Origin: CAVXHV01 sp963761445
Lineage (GTDB): Bacteria > Planctomycetota > Planctomycetia > Isosphaerales > Isosphaeraceae
NCBI GenBank assembly: GCA_963761445.1
Contig: CAVXHV010000002.1
Location: 434,001 to 498,000, forward strand
Length of the DNA: 64,000 nt
Reading direction: 5' to 3'
Below the pieces are notes generated by a model. The model was not told the origin of the DNA. It searched no databases and saw nothing but the letters and a program-made list of their open reading frames with translations. The position numbers and the translations under genes were made by a program. Of this stretch, positions 27,403 to 36,710 are shown one piece after another (the first letter of the stretch is position 1; every line of letters begins with the position of its first letter).

Positions 27403-28653
27403 ATGCGCTCGATCGTTTTCTTCGCCGCAGTCGTACTGTTCGCTCGCCCGCTCGCCGGTTGGGCCGGCGAGCTCCCCAGGGTAGAGCCGCATGAAGTCAA
27501 GCTCTCGGCCGAGAAGTTGGCGGAGCTGAAACCGGCACTTCAGAAGCTTGTGGACGACGGGAAGATCGCGGGCGTTGTCGCGTTGGTTGCCCGGCACGGC
27601 AAGGTGGCCTATGTCACCTCGATCGGCTACCGCGATCTGGCGAGCAAGGCGCCGATGACGGAAGACACGATTTTCGCGATTGCCTCGATGACCAAGCCGA
27701 TCACCTGCGTGGCCGTGATGATGCTCGTTGAACAAGGCAAGCTCGCGCTGGATGATCCCGTCGGCAAGTACCTGCCGGCGCTCAAAGAAATGCGGGTGCT
27801 CGGCGACGCCAAGGACGACACCGAATCGGCGATCGCCACCGTGCCCGCCAAGCGGCCGGTCACGGTGCGCGACCTGATGTCTCACGCGGCCGGATTCTCT
27901 TACGGGGCCGCGCTCTTATCCCCCAGCGCCCGGCTGGACCGCGCCTACGCGAAGGCTGGCATTGGTGGCGGAAACGACAAGACGATAGCGGAGCTGGTTG
28001 AAAAGCTGGGCCGGGTGCCGCTGGCGCATCAGCCCGGCGAGGGCTGGACTTACGGGTTCAGTCACGACGTGCTGGGGCGATTGATCGAAGTTGTCTCCGG
28101 ACAGAGCTTCGATGCGTACTTGCAAGAGCACATCTTCAAGCCGCTCGACATGTACGACACGAGCTTCCAGGTGACGGAATCCAAGCGCGATCGCCTGGCG
28201 ACGATCTATCGCGCGGGAACCGCGGGCAAATTGAGTCCACTACCCAAGAACCTCGGTTCCGCCACGTTCTTCTCGGGCGGGGGCGGGCTGTTTTCCACAG
28301 CGCGCGATTACGCGCGTTTCGCGCAGATGCTTGAAAACGGCGGCGAGCTCGACGGGGCTCGGATCCTCAAGCCCGAGACCATTGGCGTGATGACGACGAA
28401 CCAGATCGGCAAACATTTCGCATTCATCGTGATGAAGTACGGCCTGGGCTTCGGCCTGGTGCAAACGCCCGGTCGCGGCGCAGACAAGCCGGTGTTGCAT
28501 CGGTACCTCTGGGGCGGCCTTTACTCGACGCATTTCTGGATCGACCCTCGGAATGACGTGGTCGCGGTGCTCATGACGCAGGTCTTGCCGACGAATTCCG
28601 CCGGTGCGCACTCGGTATTCCTGTCGGTGGTGAGCTCGGCGATTGATAAGTAG
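27403..28653 (+). CDS. exported serine hydrolase (class C beta-lactamase / family VIII esterase-like)
   Basis: A 416-residue protein with a signal peptide (MRSIVFFAAVVLFARPLAGW-AG). The nucleophile motif SMTK is at 95-98, in FAIASMTKPITCVAVMMLVE. The second motif region is GWTYGFSHDVLGRLIE, as in family VIII esterases. GGGGLFSTARDYARFAQMLE and YLWGGLYSTHFWIDP follow the fold. Members hydrolyse esters or D-amino-acid peptides in the periplasm. True beta-lactamase activity is not implied. GTC-rich spacing of 33 bases leads to gluQ on the same strand. Confidence 0.88.
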   Translation: MRSIVFFAAVVLFARPLAGWAGELPRVEPHEVKLSAEKLAELKPALQKLVDDGKIAGVVALVARHGKVAYVTSIGYRDLASKAPMTEDTIFAIASMTKPITCVAVMMLVEQGKLALDDPVGKYLPALKEMRVLGDAKDDTESAIATVPAKRPVTVRDLMSHAAGFSYGAALLSPSARLDRAYAKAGIGGGNDKTIAELVEKLGRVPLAHQPGEGWTYGFSHDVLGRLIEVVSGQSFDAYLQEHIFKPLDMYDTSFQVTESKRDRLATIYRAGTAGKLSPLPKNLGSATFFSGGGGLFSTARDYARFAQMLENGGELDGARILKPETIGVMTTNQIGKHFAFIVMKYGLGFGLVQTPGRGADKPVLHRYLWGGLYSTHFWIDPRNDVVAVLMTQVLPTNSAGAHSVFLSVVSSAIDK

Positions 28654-28685
28654 GTTCGCATTGCTCGTGTGCGAGGCAATCTCAG

Positions 28686-29656
28686 GTGCGTCAAAGCGGG
28701 CTTTTCGAGCGGCAGCACGGGCAGGTCGTCGGCCGGTTGGCCCCGTCGCCGACCGGAGGTCTTCACCTGGGGCATGCACGCACATTCCTGATCGCATGGC
28801 TCGCGGCGCGGCACGCGGGCGGACGCGTGATTCTGAGGATTGAAGATCTCGATCGATCGCGGGCGCGCGCGGAGCCGCGCAGACCGCGCTCGAAGACCTG
28901 CGCTGGCTCGGGCTGGATTGGGATGAGGGACCGGATATCGGAGGGCAGTCGGCTCCGTATCATCAATCGGAGCGAACCTCACTTTACGAGCAAACGCTCG
29001 AAATCCTCAAGAAAACCGAAAGCGTCTACCCCTGCACTTGCACTCGGGCCGATGTTGCCCGCGCGGCGACGGCACCGCACATCGACGATGAGGGGCCCGC
29101 CTATCCCGGGACCTGTTCCTATCGAGGTGTCGCTGATGCGGTAGCCTTGAGCGATCGTCCATTCGCCTGGCGATTTCGCGTGCCGCCGGGCCTGGTCGAA
29201 TGGGACGACCTCTGTCTGGGCCGAGTCGCACTTGACCCCGCCCGGCTGGGTGGAGACTTCATCGTCGCGCGAAACCAGGCCGGCCACGCGTATCAGCTTG
29301 CGGTCGTTGCCGATGATTCGGCCATGGGCGTGAACCAGGTGATCCGCGGCAACGACCTCGTTCCCAGCACGCCCCGCCAGGTCCTGCTTTATCGTCAGGC
29401 CGGATGGTCCGTTCCGCAGTTCGGGCACGTTTCCCTGGCTGTCGAAACCGACGGCAGACGCCTGTCGAAGCGCGATGGTTCGATCAAGCTCGCGACCTTG
29501 CGCGAGAATGGAGTCGATCCTCGTCTATTGATTGGCACCCTGGTTCACTCGTGCGGTTGGACGCACGAGGTGATACCAATGATGCCTGGTGATGCGATTT
29601 GCATGTTCGATCTGCGGTCGCTTTCGCCTGCGCCCTGGGTGGTCAGTCGCGACTAA
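28686..29656 (+). CDS. gluQ: glutamyl-Q tRNA(Asp) synthetase, frameshifted near 28870
   Basis: About 323 residues. The GluRS-like catalytic domain opens with RLAPSPTGGLHLGHARTFLI (HIGH-type HLGHA) and RVILRIEDLDRSR. After one frame break near 28870 it continues ALEDLRWLGLDWDEGPDIGG. It includes the zinc-binding cysteines CTCTRADV and GTCSYRG and the KMSKS-type RLSKRDGSIKLATLREN. There is no anticodon-binding domain, which separates it from GluRS. The enzyme attaches glutamate to queuosine in tRNA-Asp. The start is a GTG at 28686. Its last four bases overlap the convergent D-amino-acid dehydrogenase stop. Confidence 0.88.
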
Positions 29657-30912
29657 AATCGGCCGAGGCGATACGGGCTCGGGTCAACGTGGGTTGATTG
29701 GCCGCCGGCCAGCTCGGCGATCAACTTGCCGGTTGCGGTGGCCATGGAAAGACCAAGCATGTTGTGGCCGGCGGCGATGTAGACATTCTCATACGACGGA
29801 GTCGGTCCAATGATCGGCAGGCTATCATACGTCATCGGCCGCCAGCCGAACCATTTCTCAAGAATTGGCTCGCAGTACGGTTCGTGAAGATAGCCCGCGG
29901 AGCCGTCCTTGAGAAGCTGCAGGCGCTCCGGCCGGAGCGAGTCGTCATATCCCGCGAATTCCATCGTCGAGCCAAGGCGATAGCCCGATTGAAACGGCGT
30001 GACAGCCACGCGTGTCTCGGGAAAAATCAGGGGGATCTTGGGACAAACCGCGGGGCGCGGCATGGTCAAACTATAACCTTTTCCGGGCTGAATAGGGACT
30101 TTGCATCCGAGCTGTCGGTTCAAAAGCGGCGTCCAGGCGCCGGCCGCGACCACGAAGACATCGGCCGTAAATTCACCCCGCGGCGTGACAGCGGCACAGG
30201 CGATGCCGTCGCGAGTCTCGAATCTTTCCAGTCCGCAGTTTTCGTGAATCACGGCACCCTTGCCGGCGATCGATGCACGCCAGACGCGCATAAGCTTATC
30301 CGGGCGCAGGTGGGCGTCGTGGTGATAATACCATCCGCCGGCCAAGCCGGGCCTTAGCGCCGGCTCAAGCTCGACCAGCTCGCTTGCGTCGCAACGTCGA
30401 GCCGGGCATTTAAAGTTGGTGGTCATGAGTCGGTCCGTCGCGGCGTACGCTTCCATCTCATGGCTGGAACGATAGGCGAAGAGCATTCCACGCGACTCGA
30501 ATTCGCATTCCAGCGATTCATGTTCTATCAACTCACGATAGAGCGGGAGTGAAGAGTCCAGGAGCGCCTGGATTCCCCGTGCGGCCGAGATCATGTCCCG
30601 CTCGTTGCAGCGGGCTGCGAAATGCAAGAGCCATGTCCAGAGCGCCGGGTCGAGGCGAGGTTTGATCGCGAACGGCGAATTGCGGGTGAAAAGACTCTTG
30701 ATTCCCTTGATCACCATCCCCGGCTCAGCCAAGGGGAGCACGTGGCTCGGGCAGATGAAACCACAGTTGCCATGCGAGCTCCCGCTCCCGATACCGGCGC
30801 GATCGAGGAGGGTGACCTGCCACCCGTCGCGCAGCAAGTAGTGGACGCAGGAGACGCCAATGACTCCGCCGCCGATCACCACGGCTCGCCGGCCTGCTGG
30901 AATCGTGCTCAT
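29653..30912 (-). CDS. FAD-dependent D-amino-acid (D-hydroxyproline) dehydrogenase
   Basis: A 419-residue DadA-type oxidoreductase. The dinucleotide motif is VVIGGGVIGVSCVHYLLRDG near residue 10. GSGSSHGNCGFICPSHVLPL follows, then GMLFAYRSSHEME, VVAAGAWTPLLNRQLGCKVP, IQPGKGYSLT and the end motif GWRPMTYDSLPIIGPTP plus NVYIAAGHNMLGLSMATATG. ATG 30912 (MSTIPAGRRAVVIGG) overlaps the stop of the upstream hydroxyproline epimerase by four bases. In known hydroxyproline pathways an enzyme of this type oxidises cis-4-hydroxy-D-proline to 1-pyrroline-4-hydroxy-2-carboxylate, and its coupling to the epimerase makes that role the best guess. Confidence 0.88.
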   Translation of the reverse strand: MSTIPAGRRAVVIGGGVIGVSCVHYLLRDGWQVTLLDRAGIGSGSSHGNCGFICPSHVLPLAEPGMVIKGIKSLFTRNSPFAIKPRLDPALWTWLLHFAARCNERDMISAARGIQALLDSSLPLYRELIEHESLECEFESRGMLFAYRSSHEMEAYAATDRLMTTNFKCPARRCDASELVELEPALRPGLAGGWYYHHDAHLRPDKLMRVWRASIAGKGAVIHENCGLERFETRDGIACAAVTPRGEFTADVFVVAAGAWTPLLNRQLGCKVPIQPGKGYSLTMPRPAVCPKIPLIFPETRVAVTPFQSGYRLGSTMEFAGYDDSLRPERLQLLKDGSAGYLHEPYCEPILEKWFGWRPMTYDSLPIIGPTPSYENVYIAAGHNMLGLSMATATGKLIAELAGGQSTHVDPSPYRLGRF

Positions 30913-31847
30913 GGCCGGATGCCCAACGCGAAGGGGTCGGCCGGGTCGACAATCAACGTGGATTCGGCGTTCACGTACGCAGTACCGCGGATCTGGGGCC
31001 GGACACCGTGCTCGGAAAAGAGCGCCCAGGCCTCGAACACACTGCCGATGATCGATTCCTGCCGCCAGACCGCCCCTTGGGCGAGCTTGCCGTCGGCGAA
31101 GAGGCAAGCAATCTTGGCGCTCGTTCCCGTGCCGCATGGCGAGCGATCGTAAGCCCGGCCCGGGCAGAGCACGAAGCACTTGCTGTCGGCAGCCGACACC
31201 GTGGGCGGCCCGTAGAGCTCGATGTGATCAATCTCCGCGCCCTTTGCGCCGGTGATTCCGTTTGCCACCAGAGCCTGACGGATGCGCCAGGTCACATCGG
31301 TCAGGCGATCGACGTTGGCAATCGTCAGTTTTTCGCCGTGCTCCTGCACGAGGAAGAACCAATTGCCTCCCCACGCGACGTCGCCTGTGTAGGTGCCCAG
31401 CCCGGAGACGTTGACCGAAGCCGCCCTGGTCAGGCGATAGCTTTCCACATTGTCAATCGTGACGGTATTTCGCCCTTCGAGATTGATGGTGACCGGGCCG
31501 ACCGGCGTTTCAATCCGGTGCGCGCCCGGTCCAATGCGACCCAGGTGCGAAAGCGCCACGGCGACGCCGATGGTACCGTGGCCGCACATGCCGAGGTATC
31601 CGACGTTGTTGTAAAAGATAACCCCGGCCGCGCAACACGGATCGACGGGTGGCAGTACGATGGCGCCAACCATCACGTCAGAGCCGCGGGGCTCGCCGGC
31701 GACGGCGGTGCGAAAGGTGTCGTAGCTGTCGCGAAAAACGGCCAGACGCTCGGCCATGGAGCCGGAGCCGAGGTCCGGCCCGCCAGCGACAACAACGCGA
31801 GTCGGCTCGCCACCGGTGTGGGTGTCAATCACCGAGATGCGCTGCAC
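30909..31847 (-). CDS. 4-hydroxyproline 2-epimerase
   Basis: A 312-residue proline racemase-family protein. Both catalytic cysteines are present, Cys88 in GYLGMCGHGTIGVAVAL and Cys238 in DRSPCGTGTSAKIACL. This is the pair found in hydroxyproline epimerases; trans-3-hydroxyproline dehydratases have Thr instead. The N-terminus ISVIDTHTGGEPTRVVV is also typical. It converts trans-4-hydroxy-L-proline to cis-4-hydroxy-D-proline, which the overlapping downstream gene product can oxidise. The two form one transcription unit on the minus strand. Confidence 0.92.
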   Translation of the reverse strand: MQRISVIDTHTGGEPTRVVVAGGPDLGSGSMAERLAVFRDSYDTFRTAVAGEPRGSDVMVGAIVLPPVDPCCAAGVIFYNNVGYLGMCGHGTIGVAVALSHLGRIGPGAHRIETPVGPVTINLEGRNTVTIDNVESYRLTRAASVNVSGLGTYTGDVAWGGNWFFLVQEHGEKLTIANVDRLTDVTWRIRQALVANGITGAKGAEIDHIELYGPPTVSAADSKCFVLCPGRAYDRSPCGTGTSAKIACLFADGKLAQGAVWRQESIIGSVFEAWALFSEHGVRPQIRGTAYVNAESTLIVDPADPFALGIRP

Positions 31848-32057
31848 CGCTCCTCCGGTCGATCGAGGATCGTCGGCAGATCGAGCGACTCAGGGCCGGT
31901 GTGAGTGATCTCAAGTGAGCATGCGCAGACCGGCGGGCGGCTCTCGTTTCCCACCAGGGCACGAGAGGAGTCACCACGATGTCCCGCAAGGGACGCGCCA
32001 AATATCCCACGGACAGAGCCCAGGAGCAATGGGAGATCGAACGATTCGCGCAGGCTC

Positions 32058-32291
32058 TCACGGATGGGCTTGCGGTCCTTGGGTTTGAAAGGTTCCCCGC
32101 TGGTATCGCTTCGGGGAGCTCGAAGGCCGGCCGCCGGAGGCGGCCGGCTCCGGACTGGTCGACACGGCGGGGGCGACAGGTGCCGTGTCGCCCGGGGCGA
32201 AAGCCTCCGGGCCATTGCTGCCGCAACCCCAAATCAGCGCAAGGAAAGCAACCGGTGCAACGAGTCTCAACCAAGGACCTATCATTTTCAT
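32058..32291 (-). CDS. small lipoprotein downstream of DUF1559 gene
   Basis: From ATG 32291 the product has 77 residues: a lysine start and a hydrophobic helix (MKMIGPWLRLVAPVAFLALI) ending at a lipobox-like WGCGS, then a Pro/Ser/Ala-rich exported tail. Small lipoproteins commonly follow DUF1559 pseudopilin genes in planctomycetes. Here the spacing is 37 bases on the same strand. The tail is shorter than usual and becomes basic (PKRYQRGTF), so a frame break near 32120 is possible. Function unknown. Confidence 0.5.
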   Translation of the reverse strand: MKMIGPWLRLVAPVAFLALIWGCGSNGPEAFAPGDTAPVAPAVSTSPEPAASGGRPSSSPKRYQRGTFQTQGPQAHP

Positions 32292-32328
32292 TTCAGGGCC
32301 CCTCGACGCGCGAAAGAATAGGACGGTA

Positions 32329-33381
32329 TTAATACATGCTGCTGTCAATGACCTCGCCCAGATTGCGGGTCGCAAGCTGGCGATAGACACCCAGTGTCAA
32401 CTGGCCGGTAGCCGCGTTCGGTGCCCCGACTACATTGATCGTATTCTTGACGAAGTGGACCGAACCGTCTCCAAAGGCGAAGTTCAGGCCGCCGGGATGC
32501 TGGCTGCGAAAACCCCACTGCCCCATGTTCTGCAACTGTAGACTCGGGTTTCTCCACCAGAGCGTGATATTGGTCGTGTCCGGGCCGATGTCGGGGACCA
32601 GAATCGGTGCGTTCGGCCTGGCAATCGTGCTGGCCAGAGCATTGATCCGGCTCACACCCGCGACTTCGGACCCCCACCAGATGTCGTTTGACCAACTGTA
32701 GAAGAACGTCCCGTCCGGATCATTGTTAAAGCGCGACGTCTCGCCGACGAAGAAGGTATTGCTGAGGCCGTCCGTAACACTGGCCACAGTGTAGGTGTAA
32801 TCGCCGTTGAACATGCCATCCCCTTCTTCCTCCGGTGTGGGACTCGCGGGGCAACCGTGCCACCAGTGGTATACGTCGCGGTTGCCGACGGAGCCAGCGT
32901 AGGAGACCTGGGTATTGCCCGGCGTCGTGACATTGTTCGGGCCGAGATTGTCTGACGGACAAAGGTAGCCGTTCACCCGGGTGTTGTAGGCGGTGCTGTT
33001 GGCCGCGGCAGAGTTGATGCCGTCTCCATAGGGGCCGGTTGTATCCCATGACCCGAGGTTGAAGTTGATCGAGTTATAAATGGACGATTGTTCGATGTTC
33101 GAAAGGATCAGCGCGAACATCGTGTGATGCCGTTGATTCACGCAGTCGATCGTGGCGCCGGACCCGTATTTGATCGAGCCCGGGGGATATGACCCGTACG
33201 AGGTCTCGTAGTTCGCAAGCGCCAGCCCGATCTGCTTGAGGTTGTTGACGCACTGCGACCGGCGGGCGGCCTCACGGGCGGCTTGTACGGCCGGGAGGAG
33301 CAAGGCGATCAACACGGCGATGATCGCGATCACGACAAGTAATTCAATGAGCGTGAAACCGCGGGCGTTGGACGCGCGCAT
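32329..33381 (-). CDS. DUF1559 pseudopilin-like protein with prepilin N-terminal cleavage site
   Basis: A 350-residue protein starting MRASNARGFTLIELLVVIAI, the class III prepilin peptidase site with Glu at +5, followed by the pilin-like helix and AREAARRSQCVNNLKQIGLA. The DUF1559 body shows YETSYGSYPPGSIKYGSG, AYNTRVNGYLCPSDNLGPN, VTDGLSNTFFVGETS and the terminal HPGGLNFAFGDGSVHFVKNT. DUF1559 proteins number in the tens to hundreds per planctomycete genome and are thought to form pseudopilus-like cell-surface structures. It has its own upstream gap of 440 bases. The frame is intact. Confidence 0.94.
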   Translation of the reverse strand: MRASNARGFTLIELLVVIAIIAVLIALLLPAVQAAREAARRSQCVNNLKQIGLALANYETSYGSYPPGSIKYGSGATIDCVNQRHHTMFALILSNIEQSSIYNSINFNLGSWDTTGPYGDGINSAAANSTAYNTRVNGYLCPSDNLGPNNVTTPGNTQVSYAGSVGNRDVYHWWHGCPASPTPEEEGDGMFNGDYTYTVASVTDGLSNTFFVGETSRFNNDPDGTFFYSWSNDIWWGSEVAGVSRINALASTIARPNAPILVPDIGPDTTNITLWWRNPSLQLQNMGQWGFRSQHPGGLNFAFGDGSVHFVKNTINVVGAPNAATGQLTLGVYRQLATRNLGEVIDSSMY

Positions 33382-33823
33382 GAAAGAATCTCCAAATCAA
33401 GAAGTTACGGAAAAAGAACGGAAGAGATCGATGGCGGGAGCTCGATTCCCCGAACCCGGAACGATTCTGCGAGACCGGAATTGCACCGTCCGGGCAATAG
33501 CATCGCACTTTCCGAACGAACGGGAGAGACGACTCCATTCGCTACGCGGAGGAGGTCATGGCTGGGCTGAATTGATCAGAGCGCCCTTCCGCGTCGAATC
33601 AATGGGTCGGCTCGGTTCTGTTCCTCAATTGGTGTCATTCGAGGCGCCAGACTGTTCGTGGCCCTCGCCTGCGTCGGTTCCCCACATCTTGGTCACGCAG
33701 GGGTGCGCTGCCGCGCCGCAGCGCCCTTCGCGTTAAGGCACTGCGCACGCGTGTACCCTCGGGCCAGGGAAGCCACGAATGAAAGAGCAGAAGTCTCGTT
33801 TGCGAGAACCGGTTTCAGAGGTC
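33382..33823. other. gene-free stretch with a GC hairpin at 33705-33724
   Basis: No coding frame is convincing. GCGCTGC/GCAGCGC form a 7-bp stem with a 6-base loop about 100 bases downstream of the minus-strand DHDPS gene stop. It could be a terminator but lacks a U-tract. The part nearest 33382 should hold the DUF1559 promoter. Confidence 0.45.
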
Positions 33824-34750
33824 CTAGACGTGTTTGGCTCGCGCGTTCCGCCCCGAAAGGTCAGGACGCTCGGCGATCGATTTGTGAATGATCGCCAGGA
33901 TTTCCTCACGCTCGCGGCCCTCGAGCGCCAGACGCGGTGGGCGCACTCGCTCGGAGCCGAAGCCACACTCTTGCTGGGCTAGCTTGATGTACTGCACCAG
34001 CTTGACGTGCGTGTCGAGATGCAAGAGCGGCGTGTACCAGCGATAGATCGACCGTGCTTCATCCCAGCGACCCGAGGTGGCCAGCTCCCAGCAGCGGGCG
34101 CTTTCCTCCGGGAACGCGTTGACCAAGCCCGAAATCCACCCGGTTGCACCCAGCAGAACGCTCTCGAGCACGAGGTCGTCAACTCCGCAGAACAGCACAT
34201 AGCGATCACCACAGACGTTTTTCAGATCCGTGATCCGGCGCACGTTCTCGGACGATTCCTTGATCGCCACCAGCCTCGGCTCGTCTGCCAGTTCGGCGAA
34301 CATCTCGGGCGTGACATCGACCTGGTAAGAAACGGGGTTGTTGTAGACCATCAGATCGACGCTGGACGACCGCGCAACCGTGCGGAAATGCGTGATTGTT
34401 TCGCGAGCATCCGACTTGTAAACCAGCGCGGGCAAAACCATCAGGCCGTCGACACCAATCTTCTGGGCGTCGCTGGCAAAACGGCATGCGAGGTGTGTCG
34501 TGTATTCGGCGACTCCCGAAAGGACCGGGACCCGGCGGCCGACATGACTGACGGTCGCGCGCAAAACGTCCAGCTTCTCAGAGTATTCGAGCGAACAATT
34601 CTCGCCGACGGTTCCCAACATGATCAACCCGTGCAGCCCTGCGTCGATCATTCGGTCGACGTGCTCAAGCGTCGCCGGAATGTCGAGCCCTCCGTCAGCT
34701 AAAAACTGTGTTGTGACCGCTGGATAAACCCCATGCCACGCGACACCCAT
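33824..34750 (-). CDS. DHDPS/NAL-family aldolase, probable 1-pyrroline-4-hydroxy-2-carboxylate deaminase
   Basis: From ATG 34750 the protein has 308 residues. The family motif GTVGENCSLEYSEK is at about 46-59, Tyr136 lies in LMVYNNPVSYQV and the Schiff-base Lys164 in LVAIKESSENV. These are the catalytic Tyr-Lys pair of dihydrodipicolinate synthase-like class I aldolases. Upstream in-frame codons to 34933 do not match the family and are rejected. A gene of this family turns 1-pyrroline-4-hydroxy-2-carboxylate into 2-oxoglutarate semialdehyde in hydroxyproline clusters. Epimerase and dehydrogenase genes lie 2 kb away on the same strand, so this specific function is likely but not proven. Confidence 0.82.
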   Translation of the reverse strand: MGVAWHGVYPAVTTQFLADGGLDIPATLEHVDRMIDAGLHGLIMLGTVGENCSLEYSEKLDVLRATVSHVGRRVPVLSGVAEYTTHLACRFASDAQKIGVDGLMVLPALVYKSDARETITHFRTVARSSSVDLMVYNNPVSYQVDVTPEMFAELADEPRLVAIKESSENVRRITDLKNVCGDRYVLFCGVDDLVLESVLLGATGWISGLVNAFPEESARCWELATSGRWDEARSIYRWYTPLLHLDTHVKLVQYIKLAQQECGFGSERVRPPRLALEGREREEILAIIHKSIAERPDLSGRNARAKHV

Positions 34751-35073
34751 GCCCGATGCTCCCGCCAAACTCGACTTCGCAGAGACGAAAACGGCACGGT
34801 AAGGCCACCGCAAGCGGTCTGTCAATCCCGCAGCCTCAAACAGAATGCCGACGTTCAAAAAGTCGGCGCTGCTATCCGCCGCCTGCTTGCATGTATGCAG
34901 CCAGTTCGGTAGGATGTCCCGCGCGATCGACAAGCGGTATCGGTTGGGCCGAAAAACGATGTCGGCAATTTGGCATCGAATACGAGTACTTTGCGACGAG
35001 CATCACATCTTGCTGAAGCATCACTCGGCGCCTCGGATTTGCAGCCAGGAACCACACACCGGGAGTCAGAACG
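34751..35073. other. divergent intergenic region
   Basis: This region separates two divergent genes and should contain both promoters. A GGGAG ribosome site at 35061-35065 precedes the ATG at 35074. No hairpin or operator symmetry stood out. Confidence 0.4.
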
Positions 35074-36702
35074 ATGAGGAGCTTTCGGCGCAAAGGTAGC
35101 CGGACGCGGCGGCCGACACTCGGCTGCGAGACGCTGGAATCTCGAGTGGTATTGACCTATGCGGGCCCGAGCAGCCTCCTGGGCAGCCTCTCGTATGTGG
35201 GCGTCGTGACCACACCGATCGAAAGCACGCCCATGGTGGTGCTACCGGTCAATCCTGTGCCGTTGCCGATGAGCGCAAACGGTCCTCTCGCGATCAGCTT
35301 CGCGGCGAGCACGTCGTGGAAGAAGCTCCAGACCGACCTCCAGACGCTCGAAACCGAGCTGCAATCGCTGGCGGCGAAATCGGGAGTGACGATTGAAGAC
35401 TTACAAAACCTGACGGGTGACTCGCAGGCAATTTCGCAAGCCGGTTTCTATTTCCAGGCATCGACCTTGAATCCCGTGATCTCCGAGCTGGCCGTGGCGG
35501 TTGCGGGTGGAACATCCACAAGCCAGGCACAGACCGACTTCAGCGGGCTCTTCGGCACCAGTTCGAGCGTCGCGACCGCCACGATCACCAGCACATTCAA
35601 CGATCTCGTGAAGGCGATCCAGGATTCCGCAGTCACCACGACTGACCTGTCCACCGTCGCCGCCGACGAGACCGCCATCCAGTCTGACTTACCAAAAATA
35701 CCTGCTCCGATGATCCCGGCAGGCCAAGCGTGGCTGGACCAGGTGGGAACCACACCCGCGACTCTTTCCCTGGCGCCCGCCGTGACCAGCCCGACCGCGG
35801 CCATCGCGTCACCAATCCTCCCCATTGCCCCGCCGCAGCCGATCATCATCAGCCCGTTCGGCGGTCTCAGCCTCCTGGGCTCGCTTTCGTCGGTAGGCGT
35901 CGTCACGAGCCCGGTGTTCCTCCCACCGCAGACAGTCGTTCCGATGCCGGTCTCCGTACCGCCGTCGATTAGTGTTAGTTTGCCGGGGATGCAAGGCACG
36001 ATCAACGCGGTCACTGTCCTGCCCAACATCCCGGCGACTTCAACTTCATCGGCCGCATGGCAGCAACTACAGACCGACGTACAAAAGCTTCAGACCGAGC
36101 TGCAAAGCCTGGCGGAGAAGTCGGGACTTACGATTGCCGATGAGCAAAGCCTGACGAACGACGCCCAGGCAATCGCGCAAGCCGGTTTCCATTTCACCGC
36201 GTCGACTCTCAATCCTGTCATTTCCGAGCTGGCCACGGCGGTCGCGGGCGGCACGTCCACGAGCCAGGCGCAAACCGACTTCACGGCCCTATTCGGCACG
36301 TCGTCAAACGTGTCGTCGACGACGATCACGAACACATTCAATGACCTTGTGAAGGCGATCCAGGATTCGGCAGTCACCACGACCGACCTGTCGACTGTGG
36401 CCGCCGACCAGGCCGCGATCCAGACCGACCTGAAGAACCTCTTTCCCGGCAAGAACGGCGGCGGCTCCGGGAGCAGTTCCGGCGGCGGCAGCGGCACGAC
36501 CGGCACGGGCACCGTTGGCTCGACGGGTAGCGGCTCGACCGGGACCGGGTCGACGAGCAGCTCCGGCGGTCAAACCAAGGGTGAAGGCCACGGGAATAAG
36601 CATCACCATCCGGCGCGCCTGACGGTCACGGCGCCGAAGGTCACGCATACCACGAAGCTTGCCCATGCCGCCAAGGAGCTCCGCCGCTCGAAGAAGCGTT
36701 AA
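35074..36702 (+). CDS. secreted two-repeat protein with LEPR-XLL-like N-terminus
   Basis: A 542-residue protein. The basic start (MRSFRRKGSRTRRPTLGCE) and TLESRVVLT match the N-terminal LEPR-XLL-like motif of planctomycete surface proteins. Two copies of a domain of about 180 residues follow, at roughly 36-215 and 265-455. Each begins SLLGSLS-VGVVT and contains a helical LQTDxxxLxTELQSLAxKSG segment, STLNPVISEL, AVAGGTSTSQAQTDF and FNDLVKAIQDSAVTTTDLST. A Gly/Ser/Thr-rich linker and a His/Lys-rich tail end the protein. No known family was recognised for the repeat. It is probably exported and wall- or surface-bound. Confidence 0.8.
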   Translation: MRSFRRKGSRTRRPTLGCETLESRVVLTYAGPSSLLGSLSYVGVVTTPIESTPMVVLPVNPVPLPMSANGPLAISFAASTSWKKLQTDLQTLETELQSLAAKSGVTIEDLQNLTGDSQAISQAGFYFQASTLNPVISELAVAVAGGTSTSQAQTDFSGLFGTSSSVATATITSTFNDLVKAIQDSAVTTTDLSTVAADETAIQSDLPKIPAPMIPAGQAWLDQVGTTPATLSLAPAVTSPTAAIASPILPIAPPQPIIISPFGGLSLLGSLSSVGVVTSPVFLPPQTVVPMPVSVPPSISVSLPGMQGTINAVTVLPNIPATSTSSAAWQQLQTDVQKLQTELQSLAEKSGLTIADEQSLTNDAQAIAQAGFHFTASTLNPVISELATAVAGGTSTSQAQTDFTALFGTSSNVSSTTITNTFNDLVKAIQDSAVTTTDLSTVAADQAAIQTDLKNLFPGKNGGGSGSSSGGGSGTTGTGTVGSTGSGSTGTGSTSSSGGQTKGEGHGNKHHHPARLTVTAPKVTHTTKLAHAAKELRRSKKR

Positions 36703-36710
36703 TCGTGAAC

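Noticed and set aside
31979..32332. Plus-strand protein of 117 codons
   Set aside because: It overlaps antisense with the lipoprotein gene, is Arg/Lys/Ser-rich and carries no recognisable domain.
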